Origin: Deltaproteobacteria bacterium
Lineage (GTDB): Bacteria; Desulfobacterota; Syntrophia; Syntrophales; Smithellaceae
Direction of reading: 5' to 3'
Assembly: GCA_021372815.1 (NCBI GenBank)
Contig: JAJFTS010000237.1
Coordinates: 1-48,661 of the forward strand
Length of the DNA: 48,661 bases
Made by a program: the position numbers and the translations under genes. Below the pieces are notes generated by a model. That model saw only the letters and a list, made by a program, of their open reading frames with translations. It was not told the DNA's origin and searched no databases. Below are positions 42,020-48,661 of this stretch, in pieces; position 1 is the stretch's first letter, and every line of letters starts with the position of its first letter.

Positions 42020-42691
42020 TCAACGCGCCTCCGGAAAAAAGTCCTTTCGCCGGTATTTGACGACAAGAAGCTTCCCGCTTTTCACACGAATGCCGGCTTT
42101 TTCGTTACGGATAATATTGCTGACGCCGCGCGATTCACCCATTTTTAAGTTGCCTTTTTCCAGCGGATAAAGAAATCCCGAGAGAGTTACACCGGTCACT
42201 TCCGGAGTCAGCGCCAGAAGCGAAACCGTCTTTCCCTGTTCACCCGTGAAAACAGTTTCTTTATCCATCACGAAAACTTCGCAGCATTCGTCAATCAGAA
42301 ATGTCTCAACGCCTTTTTCCCGTGCTTTAAAAAGCAGAAATACATTCGCGAGCGAGTGATCGATTCTGCCGCCCAAAGCGCACCAGATAAATATCTTTTC
42401 CGGTTTCAAGTCGAGCGCGTAATCAAGTGCCAGTTCCGTATCGGTAAAATCTTTGTCGGCCCGATATTTTATTATTTTTACGTTTTTCGAACTATAATCA
42501 GCCAGTTGAGCCGGATCAATCGAATCCATATCGCCGATGACCACATCGGGCTTGATCGCCAGGTTTCGGAGATGACGTGCACCGCCGTCGCAGCAAATGA
42601 CAAGACAGTTTCCCCATTCCTTTATTTTTTTTTGGAAGAATGCGGAATCAACCGAATTGCCGCCGCTGACTATGATTATTTTCCGGTACAC
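42020..42691 (-). CDS. thiN: Thiamine pyrophosphokinase
   Basis: 223 residues. Conserved catalytic blocks: CCDGGARHL, PDVVIGDMDSID, KYRADKDFTDTELALDYA, GALGGRIDHSLANVFLL, and SLLALTPEVTGVTLSGFLYPL in the C-terminal thiamine-binding sandwich. It makes TPP directly from thiamine. Start is GTG 42691 with AGGAA about 6 bases upstream. First gene of the thiamine operon; its leader contains a terminator-like hairpin but no TPP aptamer. Confidence 0.94.
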   Translation of the reverse strand: MYRKIIIVSGGNSVDSAFFQKKIKEWGNCLVICCDGGARHLRNLAIKPDVVIGDMDSIDPAQLADYSSKNVKIIKYRADKDFTDTELALDYALDLKPEKIFIWCALGGRIDHSLANVFLLFKAREKGVETFLIDECCEVFVMDKETVFTGEQGKTVSLLALTPEVTGVTLSGFLYPLEKGNLKMGESRGVSNIIRNEKAGIRVKSGKLLVVKYRRKDFFPEAR

Positions 42692-42700
42692 AAGAATTTC

Positions 42701-42733
42701 CTAAATAAAAAAATAAAGCGCAAATGCTTTATT
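42701..42733 (-). terminator. Terminator-like hairpin in the thiN leader
   Basis: Minus strand: AATAAAGC (42733-42726), loop ATTTGC, GCTTTATT (42719-42712), then TTTTTTATTTAG. The hairpin ends about 20 bases before the GTG start of thiN. No gene on the minus strand lies upstream of it within the gap, so it is either an attenuator or the end of an unannotated RNA. The hairpin stem has few G-C pairs. The remaining gap 42734-43027 holds only the divergent promoter at 42895. Confidence 0.5.
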
Positions 42734-42894
42734 GATTAAAGAATTTTGTTTTAAGTCTTGTCTCTGACTGAACTTTTTTCAATAAAAATTTATTACATTA
42801 ACCGGCAAAAAGCAAACTGTTTAATTTGAAATCTGATTTTGCTCCGGCCGATGTTTTATGTGGGATGAGAAAAAAGTTTGCTCCAAATAAAATC

Positions 42895-42922
42895 TTGACA
42901 AATATAAAATTGTTTGTATTTA
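42895..42922 (+). promoter_or_regulatory. Candidate promoter of the small lipoprotein gene
   Basis: TTGACA (42895-42900), 16-base spacer, TATTTA (42917-42922), about 105 bases before ATG 43028. The -10 is only moderate. Confidence 0.5.
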
Positions 42923-43027
42923 AATAACCAATTTCACGCCACTTTTTTACAGAGAACAAATGGCAATATTTAAGTTTCTTGTAGTAAAAATATAAAACTG
43001 ATTGTTTAAAAAAGGAGTCCGGTTTCT

Positions 43028-43492
43028 ATGAGAAAAGTTCAGTATTGTTTACTGGTTTTTGCGGCGGCTGTAATAGTGATTTCCTGTAGCGGTAAGGATG
43101 GGCCGGATCTGGCCACAATTAACCCCGGACTATACGAGATTAATTTTGACATAAAATACGGAGGCCAGTTGATTATCCTGAAGCAGCGGGTGCGTTATAA
43201 TTCCGCCGGCATGTTCGAAGCGACGAATTTTCAGAATAACGCAGCGCTTGAAGAGATTCGGGGCAAGTTCAAAATAGACAACGGTCAACTTATTTCTTAC
43301 GATACTCAGCATCGTCTCATTACCCAGGAAGGAGAGTGGCAGAACAGGGGTGGATCCAGCGTTCCTATTCGGAAAATCAAAAAGAACAGTTACCAGTATT
43401 ATTTTAAATTCCCTAATGAACAAGCGCAGGAAAAGTATAAAGGACTTGGTCTGTCGGAGGGCTGGAAAACTTACAAACGTATCAGTGATTAA
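43028..43492 (+). CDS. Small hypothetical lipoprotein
   Basis: 154 residues. The signal peptide ends in VISC (lipobox Cys20). The mature protein is beta-rich, starting with NPGLYEINFDIKYGG and later QGEWQNRGGS; this pattern resembles DUF3617-type periplasmic lipoproteins, though the match is weak. AAAGGAG lies about 9 bases upstream of the start. It ends with a bidirectional hairpin shared with the convergent ndk-like gene. Function unknown. Confidence 0.82.
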   Translation: MRKVQYCLLVFAAAVIVISCSGKDGPDLATINPGLYEINFDIKYGGQLIILKQRVRYNSAGMFEATNFQNNAALEEIRGKFKIDNGQLISYDTQHRLITQEGEWQNRGGSSVPIRKIKKNSYQYYFKFPNEQAQEKYKGLGLSEGWKTYKRISD

Positions 43493-43587
43493 CCGTGAAA
43501 AAAGTCTTTGGCAAAATTAAAAAATCTCTATCGTAAAACTGTCGAAGATATTTTTCAATACAACAGTCAATGCCGTGGATGATTTAT

Positions 43588-43618
43588 AAACAGAGAAAGA
43601 TCTAATCTTTCTCTGTTT
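43588..43618. terminator. Bidirectional hairpin at the end of the ndk-like gene
   Basis: Perfect 14-bp stem AAACAGAGAAAGAT (43588-43601) / ATCTTTCTCTGTTT (43605-43618) with a 3-base loop that is the TAG stop codon of the ndk-like gene. Plus strand is followed by CTTTATT; the minus side is also A/T-rich. It probably terminates the lipoprotein transcript from the left, and the ndk transcript from the right less efficiently. Confidence 0.65.
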
Positions 43619-44342
43619 CTTTATTGATCAAATATTTGGCAATTACCGCGTTAATTGAATAATCCTGTTTCTTGCCCTTTTCGATCTGGTGCAGAACTTT
43701 CAGGTCGGATTTCCAGACAATATCGCCGGGACCGATGAAGCAGAAGCTTCCCGGCGTATATTTTGAGCTGACGGTATCATTTTTGTAATAAAAATACTCT
43801 TTGCTTATTTCCGTGGGGAAACTGCGCACAGAGGGAGGAATATCGGCGGGAAGAAACCAGAGTTTGATTTCGCGTTCCGCATCCTGCGGATTGGCGGAGG
43901 CGTGAATAAGATTATCCGATCTGTCTCCGATAAATTTTCCCTTCTCATCATACAGCGGAATGACGGTTCCCAGCGCGCGAATGCAACCGGGTTTCTGCTG
44001 TCTGGCCTCGTGTGGATTGGTATTGCCGCAGATTTCCCGGATATTCTTGATGGCGTTGGGTCCCCTGTATATTATCGCGATGACCCTGCGTTTCGACGGC
44101 TCATCCGGATAATGCAGGTAACCGCGAATGTATTCCAGAAGAGAAGGATAGAAAAATTTTCCTTTATGTTCCGCATAATGTTCTTCGGCCAGCGCCAGGT
44201 TTACACAAACAACCTTCAGCGCTGCGAAACGCAGGCCGGTATGGAATTCAGAAAATTGTGAAAGTATATATCCTGTAAGTGAATTTTTCAGCGCGTCAGG
44301 CTTTATAAGTACAAGCGAACTTTCTCTATTTTGTTCGGGCAT
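43602..44342 (-). CDS. Nucleoside diphosphate kinase-like protein with insertions and C-terminal extension
   Basis: 246 residues versus about 140 for a normal NDK. The fold-defining LVLIKPDAL, EEHYAEHKGK, GPNAIKNIREICGNTNP and the catalytic His147 (NLIHASA) are present. Differences: an insert after the EEHYAEHK region (GYLHYPDEPSKRR), another before the active site (VIPLYDEKGKFIGD), and about 80 extra C-terminal residues (from about 165). It would transfer gamma-phosphate between nucleotides; the extension is unrecognised. It has its own strong promoter. Confidence 0.86.
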   Translation of the reverse strand: MPEQNRESSLVLIKPDALKNSLTGYILSQFSEFHTGLRFAALKVVCVNLALAEEHYAEHKGKFFYPSLLEYIRGYLHYPDEPSKRRVIAIIYRGPNAIKNIREICGNTNPHEARQQKPGCIRALGTVIPLYDEKGKFIGDRSDNLIHASANPQDAEREIKLWFLPADIPPSVRSFPTEISKEYFYYKNDTVSSKYTPGSFCFIGPGDIVWKSDLKVLHQIEKGKKQDYSINAVIAKYLINKETEKD

Positions 44343-44414
44343 TTAAATTCTCCTTATTTTTCAATTATGTTAATGGAACTCTGTTATTTGAAAAAAATGT
44401 TTAAAATCGGGCGA

Positions 44415-44443
44415 AGTATAAGAGAAGTATTGGCTTGTGTCAA
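44415..44443 (-). promoter_or_regulatory. Promoter of the ndk-like gene
   Basis: Minus strand: TTGACA (44443-44438), 17-base spacer, TATACT (44420-44415), about 75 bases before ATG 44342 and 22 bases past the trmFO stop. A near-consensus sigma70 promoter. Confidence 0.8.
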
Positions 44444-44464
44444 TAGAATATATGGAGCAAAATA

Positions 44465-45787
44465 TTAAATCAGTTCCTGGCTCGTCATCCATTCATTCAG
44501 AAATTGCAGCGCCTGATTTACAAGAAGGGAATTTCTGTCTTTCTTTTTCATTTTTTTTGCCGGGAAGGCATTCAAAAGTCCGAAATTAATATTCATCGGC
44601 TGAAATTTATCGGCATATTCGGAAGAAATGATATAATTCAGCAAAGCTCCAAAAGCTGTTTTAACAGGCGGTGGTTCAAGTATTCTGCCTTCAATCATGA
44701 AGGCGGCATTCAATCCGGCCAGCAGTCCCATCGCTGCGGATTCGGTATAACCCTCCACGCCGGTAATCTGACCGGCGAAAAAGATATTTTCATTATTTTT
44801 GAGTTGCAGTGACGGTGAAAGCAGGGAAGGGGAGTTAATATACGTATTGCGGTGAATGCTGCCATAGCGCGCAAACTCGGCGTTTTCCAGACCCGGGATG
44901 AGTCGAAAAATTCTCCGCTGTTCGGGCCATGTCAGTTTTGTCTGAAAACCGACCATATTCAAAAGAGTTCCCGCTGAATTTTCTTTGCGCAGTTGAACGA
45001 CCGCATAAGGCATGACGCCGGTGTGCGGATCGATCAATCCCACCGGTTTCATCGGTCCGAACGCAAGACTCTTCAGGCCGCGTGAGGCCAACACTTCGAC
45101 CGGCAGGCAGTTTTCAAAATGGCGGGCCTCTTCAAAATCTCTGGCGGCCACCTTTTCTCCCGCGAGCAACTCCTGATAAAACAATTCATATTCTTTCCGG
45201 CTCAGCGGACAATTCAGATAATCGGGTGTTCCCTTATCATAGCGGGACGCCCAGAAGACCTTGTCCATGTTGATGGAATCCGCCTCGACGATCGGAGCAA
45301 TGGCATCGTAAAAATATAAATAGGAACTGCCCAGCAGCCGGGAGATTTCCTGCGCCATGGCGTCGGAAGTCAACGGTCCGGTGGCGATGATCGTCAGTTT
45401 GTCCCGCGGAATTTCTGTAACTTCAGACCGGTGCAGGATAAAATTCTTTTGTCGATTGAGTTGATTTTCCACTTCCGCGGCAAACAAAATGCGGTCAACA
45501 GCCAGGGCGGAGCCGGCAGGTACGGCGGTTTTGTCCGCCGCATCGATAATCAATGAATGGAGACGGCGCATTTCTTCCTTGAGCAATCCGGGAGCGTTAT
45601 CAAGAGAATTGGATTTAAGGGAATTACTGCAGACCAGTTCCGCCAGATTTTCCATTTTATGAGCGGGAGAAAATTTCTGCGGCTTCATTTCATAAAGATG
45701 AACCGTATGGCCGCGCCGCAGCAGTTGCCAGGCCGCTTCACAACCGGCCAGTCCCCCGCCGATTATGATGACTTGTCCGGCTTTCAT
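44465..45787 (-). CDS. trmFO: Methylenetetrahydrofolate-tRNA-(uracil-5-)-methyltransferase TrmFO
   Basis: 440-residue FAD enzyme that forms m5U54 in the T-loop using methylene-THF, replacing SAM-dependent TrmA. The N-terminus [30 protein letters not shown] is a dinucleotide fold, followed by the family blocks [23 protein letters not shown] and [23 protein letters not shown]. The ATG overlaps the stop of a 41-codon ORF (TAATG) and its ribosome site is weak (GGTG), consistent with coupling to the upstream translation. topA is upstream. Confidence 0.96.
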   Translation of the reverse strand: MKAGQVIIIGGGLAGCEAAWQLLRRGHTVHLYEMKPQKFSPAHKMENLAELVCSNSLKSNSLDNAPGLLKEEMRRLHSLIIDAADKTAVPAGSALAVDRILFAAEVENQLNRQKNFILHRSEVTEIPRDKLTIIATGPLTSDAMAQEISRLLGSSYLYFYDAIAPIVEADSINMDKVFWASRYDKGTPDYLNCPLSRKEYELFYQELLAGEKVAARDFEEARHFENCLPVEVLASRGLKSLAFGPMKPVGLIDPHTGVMPYAVVQLRKENSAGTLLNMVGFQTKLTWPEQRRIFRLIPGLENAEFARYGSIHRNTYINSPSLLSPSLQLKNNENIFFAGQITGVEGYTESAAMGLLAGLNAAFMIEGRILEPPPVKTAFGALLNYIISSEYADKFQPMNINFGLLNAFPAKKMKKKDRNSLLVNQALQFLNEWMTSQELI

Positions 45788-45912
45788 TAATGAGACACCA
45801 ATATGACAAGTGAAACGCCGTCAGATTGGTTAGGCGAATTATCCCGCAAAGCGGAAGGTATGATGCCGGTAGTTTCCTGCAAAATATTTCCAATGCCTGC
45901 TTCGAGGATCAT
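45787..45912 (-). CDS. 41-residue ORF bridging topA and trmFO
   Basis: A short frame whose ATG (45912-45910) overlaps the topA stop as ATGA and whose TAA (45789-45787) overlaps the trmFO start as TAATG. The product starts [18 protein letters not shown] and is mildly hydrophobic at the C-terminus (VSLVILVSH). It has no signal or motif I recognise. The exact fit at both ends suggests translational coupling in the topA-trmFO transcript, so it may be a real small protein or only a coupling device. Confidence 0.45.
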   Translation of the reverse strand: MILEAGIGNILQETTGIIPSALRDNSPNQSDGVSLVILVSH

Positions 45913-48254
45913 GCCTGTGATTCATCCGATTTTTTTTTGGGCATTTTTTTGATGTTTTTGCATTCGGGGTAACCGGTACAGCCGAGGAACTGTCCGTAGC
46001 GACCGCGTTTGATGGCCATCGGTTTGCCGCAGAGCTCGCAGACTTCATCCGACAGAACGGGCTCCTGCCCGGTTGCCTTGCCGTCCTTGTCCAGTTTTTT
46101 GATGTTTTTGCATTCGGGGTAACCGGTACAGCCGAGGAACTGTCCGTAGCGCCCGCGTTTGATCGCCATGGGTTTGCCGCACTTTTCGCACACTTCGTCG
46201 GTTGTCGGCGCTTCCTGAGCGATGATTTCGCCGTTTTCATTTTTGGCCGCATTCATCGTGTTTTTGCATTCGGGATAACCCGAGCAGGCCAGAAATTGTC
46301 CGAAACGCCCCTCTTTGACGATCATATTTTTACCGCATTTGTTGCATTTAATATCCGTTGTCCTTGTTTCCACGTGCTTCACCTTTCCATTTTCGTCATG
46401 AGTGAAATTCATGGTGTTCTTGCATTTGGGATAATTGGAACAACACAAAAATCGCCCGTTCTTCCCCCACCTGATCACCATGGGAGAGTTGCATTTCTCG
46501 CAGATCAGATCGGTTGGAATTTCCTCTTTTTTTAAATTCTTCATTTCCGTCTTGGCTTTACTGAGCTCGCCGGAGAAAAGCGCATAAAACTCTTTGAGGG
46601 TTTCCACCCGTTTGCGTTCGCCGTTCTCGATAGCATCCAGTTTGTTTTCCATATCCGCGGTAAAAGCTATCTCCAGAATGGTCGGGAAACTTTTCACCAG
46701 AAGCTGGGTGACCATCATACCCAGTTCCGAGGGATGAAATTTCCCTTTTTCCAGCTTGACGTATTCGCGCTCCTGAATCGTGGAGAGAATGGTGGCATAG
46801 GTGCTGGGTCTTCCGATTCCTTTTTCCTCCAATTCGCGCACCAGCGATGCTTCCGAGAAACGCGGCGGCGGCTGAGTGAATTTCTGTTCCGTATTCAGAT
46901 TCAGCAGTTTCACTTTTTCTTTTTCGCTGACTTCCGGCAGAAGTTTTTCGCTGCCGTTGCCATTGCCGTTTTCTTCCTTATCATCTTTCCCTTCGGTATA
47001 GACAATGGTGAAACCGGGGAATTTCATGACCTGTCCCTGCGCGCGGAAGATGCAATTGGCGCCGGAGATGTCGATGGTTGTCTGATCAAGAATCGCCGGG
47101 TTCATCTGGCTGGCGACAAAACGGTTCCAGATGAGCTGATAGAGCTTGAACTGATCGGCGGACAGGTATTGTTTGATGTCCTGCGGTTTGTAAGTCATTT
47201 TGGACGGACGAATCGCTTCGTGGGCATCCTGCGCCTTTTGCGCGTTCTTGTAGGTATGAGGTTTATGCGGCAGATAATCTGCTGAATAACTTTCCCGGAT
47301 ATAGTCACGGACATCCTTCAGCGCTTCTTCGGATATCCGGTAGGAATCCGTTCTCATATAAGTAATCAAACCCACTGAACCTTCTTTGCCCAGTTCGATT
47401 CCTTCATATAATTTTTGAGCAACCATCATGGTCTTTTTTGCCGAAAAACGCAGCCAGCGGGATGCTTCCTGCTGCAATTTACTGGTGGTAAAGGGAGGCG
47501 GGGCAGCGCGTTTGATTTCTTTCTTGTCCAGTTTTTCAACGATAAAATCGGCTTTCCGTAATTTATCGGCAAGGCTTGCTGCCTGTTCGCCGGTGGTCAC
47601 CTTGGCTTTTTTGCCGTCCACTTTGATGAGCTTGGCTTCAAACGGCGGCGGATGACTGCCTTCGAATTGCGCCACCAGATTCCAGTATTCTTCCGGAACG
47701 AACTTATTGATTTCTTCCTCTCTGTCGCAGATCATACGCACGGCAACCGACTGTACGCGTCCCGCACTCAGGCCTCTTTTAACCTTGTCCCACAAAACAG
47801 GACTGATCTGATAGCCGACCAGACGGTCGAGAATACGGCGGGTTTGCTGAGCCTCATATTTGTTGAAATCAAGCTGAAGAGGATTTTTGATGGCTTGAGT
47901 GACCGTGTCTTTCGTTAAGTCGTTAAACAGGACACGATACACGTTTTTATTTTTAGTGTTGATAACTTCCGCGATATGCCAGGCGATCGCTTCACCTTCG
48001 CGGTCCGGGTCGGGAGCAAGATAGATGTTTTCCGCGTTTTTTACCGCTTTTTTTAATTCATCGATGGTTTTCTTTTTTGTTTCGATTACCTTGTAAGTCG
48101 GCTCGAAATCTTTTTCCAGATCAATGCCCAGCGTGCTTTTCGGCAAATCCTTGATATGTCCCATCGAAGCCACGGCGTTAAAATCCGCTCCGAGAAACTT
48201 TTTAATTGTTTTAACTTTAGTGGGGGATTCCACAATAACCAAAGAATTTGCCAT
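45909..48254 (-). CDS. topA: DNA topoisomerase I with four C-terminal zinc ribbons
   Basis: 781 residues from ATG 48254. Toprim domain (about 1-115: LVIVESPTKVKTIKKFLG, APDPDREGEAIAWH), then the gate domain with catalytic Tyr299 (ITYMRTDSYR) and SAGRVQSVAVR. The C-terminus (from about 575) has four C4 zinc ribbons of the form CxKC...C...YPxCKN; the last two are nearly identical. It relaxes negative supercoils. topA lies just downstream of dprA and upstream of trmFO. GTG 48260 is the alternative start. Confidence 0.97.
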   Translation of the reverse strand: MANSLVIVESPTKVKTIKKFLGADFNAVASMGHIKDLPKSTLGIDLEKDFEPTYKVIETKKKTIDELKKAVKNAENIYLAPDPDREGEAIAWHIAEVINTKNKNVYRVLFNDLTKDTVTQAIKNPLQLDFNKYEAQQTRRILDRLVGYQISPVLWDKVKRGLSAGRVQSVAVRMICDREEEINKFVPEEYWNLVAQFEGSHPPPFEAKLIKVDGKKAKVTTGEQAASLADKLRKADFIVEKLDKKEIKRAAPPPFTTSKLQQEASRWLRFSAKKTMMVAQKLYEGIELGKEGSVGLITYMRTDSYRISEEALKDVRDYIRESYSADYLPHKPHTYKNAQKAQDAHEAIRPSKMTYKPQDIKQYLSADQFKLYQLIWNRFVASQMNPAILDQTTIDISGANCIFRAQGQVMKFPGFTIVYTEGKDDKEENGNGNGSEKLLPEVSEKEKVKLLNLNTEQKFTQPPPRFSEASLVRELEEKGIGRPSTYATILSTIQEREYVKLEKGKFHPSELGMMVTQLLVKSFPTILEIAFTADMENKLDAIENGERKRVETLKEFYALFSGELSKAKTEMKNLKKEEIPTDLICEKCNSPMVIRWGKNGRFLCCSNYPKCKNTMNFTHDENGKVKHVETRTTDIKCNKCGKNMIVKEGRFGQFLACSGYPECKNTMNAAKNENGEIIAQEAPTTDEVCEKCGKPMAIKRGRYGQFLGCTGYPECKNIKKLDKDGKATGQEPVLSDEVCELCGKPMAIKRGRYGQFLGCTGYPECKNIKKMPKKKSDESQA

Positions 48255-48468
48255 AAACACACTCTCTCTTAAAAATAAAGTGCCCCTATAAATGCAAGAA
48301 AATAATTTGTAAAGCTATTTTTATTTGATAAAAATTTAATACCTTTGGAAACCTTCAACCCTTTATGTCATTGCGCACGGTGGAAAAATACGATAATCTT
48401 TTTATTTATCAATAATCTATAATGTTTTTTTTCATTATTTGGACCATTGTGGAAATGATAAAACATCA

Positions 48469-48661
48469 TTATTTTTTTACGGAGAAAAATTTTCCCGGAT
48501 GCTGCTCGATAATTCCTTTTAATTCCATGGTCGTCAATGCGCTCAGAATATCGGCGGACGATAAACCCGTAGTGGAAATCAAATCGTCAATGTGAACGCG
48601 ACCTCTGGAAGCGGCATGGAATATCTTTTGATCGACTTCATTTAATGGTTCGAGATGCGCT
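48469..48661 (-). CDS. dprA: C-terminal end of DprA (winged-helix domain)
   Basis: Partial: 64 codons from the right window edge to TAA at 48471-48469. The sequence reads HLEPLNEVDQKIFHAASRGR ... DDLISTTGLSSADILSALTTMELKGIIEQHPGKFFS, the winged-helix tail found at the C-terminus of DprA (SMF). The conserved dprA-topA gene order supports the call. Only the end is visible, so the Rossmann RecA-loading part is outside the window. No gene lies in the 207 bases to topA. Confidence 0.85.
   Translation of the reverse strand, partial: AHLEPLNEVDQKIFHAASRGRVHIDDLISTTGLSSADILSALTTMELKGIIEQHPGKFFSVKK

Noticed and set aside
42692-43027. TPP riboswitch upstream of thiN
   Set aside because: None of the conserved THI-box stretches (CTGAGA, or ACCTGATCTGGATAAT-like) occurs on the minus strand here; only a terminator-like hairpin is seen.
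46734-47285. 183-codon plus-strand frame inside topA
   Set aside because: Phenylalanine-rich antisense shadow of topA without a ribosome site or family features.
1-48661. CRISPR arrays, tRNA or rRNA genes, prophage or toxin-antitoxin modules
   Set aside because: No regularly spaced direct repeats, no tRNA-like T-loop/acceptor pairs with a cloverleaf, and no integrase, capsid or known toxin genes were seen on either strand.

Overview
The window is chromosomal DNA from a strictly anaerobic bacterium, most likely a Desulfobacterota (deltaproteobacterial) lineage near Syntrophus/Smithella. The sequence shows a thiolase and a ~610-residue acyl-CoA dehydrogenase as separately promoted, apparently highly expressed genes, two ferritin-like/rubrerythrin genes, a minimal two-gene SUF-like Fe-S operon, the folate-dependent tRNA methylase TrmFO, a short ThiC, and many radical SAM and Fe-S proteins. 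The taxonomic placement is inference from gene content and style; there is no rRNA gene. The window holds no tRNA, rRNA, CRISPR array, prophage or transposase gene that I can see. It is mostly a core-genome segment with a sprinkling of small non-coding repeats.

Layout. 1-2.1 kb: end of an unidentified gene, then two permeases of a peptide/nickel-type ABC importer, separated by a small inverted-repeat element. 2.2-6.8 kb: a 55-residue protein, TatD nuclease, the preQ0 pathway queC-queE-queD, and a large TPR membrane protein that lacks a conventional start. 6.9-8.9 kb: coiled-coil protein, pcm, and an nlpD-like LysM/degenerate LytM protein. 9.0-16.5 kb: radical SAM protein, thiolase, alpha/beta-hydrolase lipoprotein, two tandem stand-alone RsbRD_N-like proteins and the acyl-CoA dehydrogenase, with clear sigma70-type promoters and intrinsic terminators. 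16.5-21 kb: a 186-bp TIR element, dciA, trmN6, DUF1015 protein, small hydrolase, NIL-domain ferredoxin and a small membrane protein, interspersed with copies of a hairpin repeat.

21.3-25.4 kb is a compact rnc / radical SAM / era / der run. 25.8-28.7 kb holds a PilZ protein, a decayed TPR fragment, an unexplained structured leader and an ABC-F ATPase. 28.7-32.4 kb (minus strand) holds two ferritin-like proteins around a Na/Pi cotransporter, and a lipoprotein. After a plus-strand SBF-type transporter come dTDP-glucose dehydratase, sufB/sufC, a 42-residue lysine/alanine histone-H1-like protein, an NlpC/P60 lipoprotein and the CCA-adding enzyme. 39.8-42.7 kb is a thiN-thiD-thiC operon. 43-48.7 kb holds a lipoprotein, an extended nucleoside diphosphate kinase, trmFO, a 41-codon bridging ORF, topA and the 3' end of dprA.

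Most notable for follow-up: (1) a dispersed hairpin repeat whose arms vary together between copies; (2) the 41-codon ORF coupled at both ends to topA and trmFO; (3) tandem RsbRD_N-only proteins; (4) a possible ACG start; (5) a terminator in the thiN leader without any TPP aptamer; (6) an unassigned structured leader before the ABC-F gene. I did not find a clear new multi-gene defence or metabolic system.
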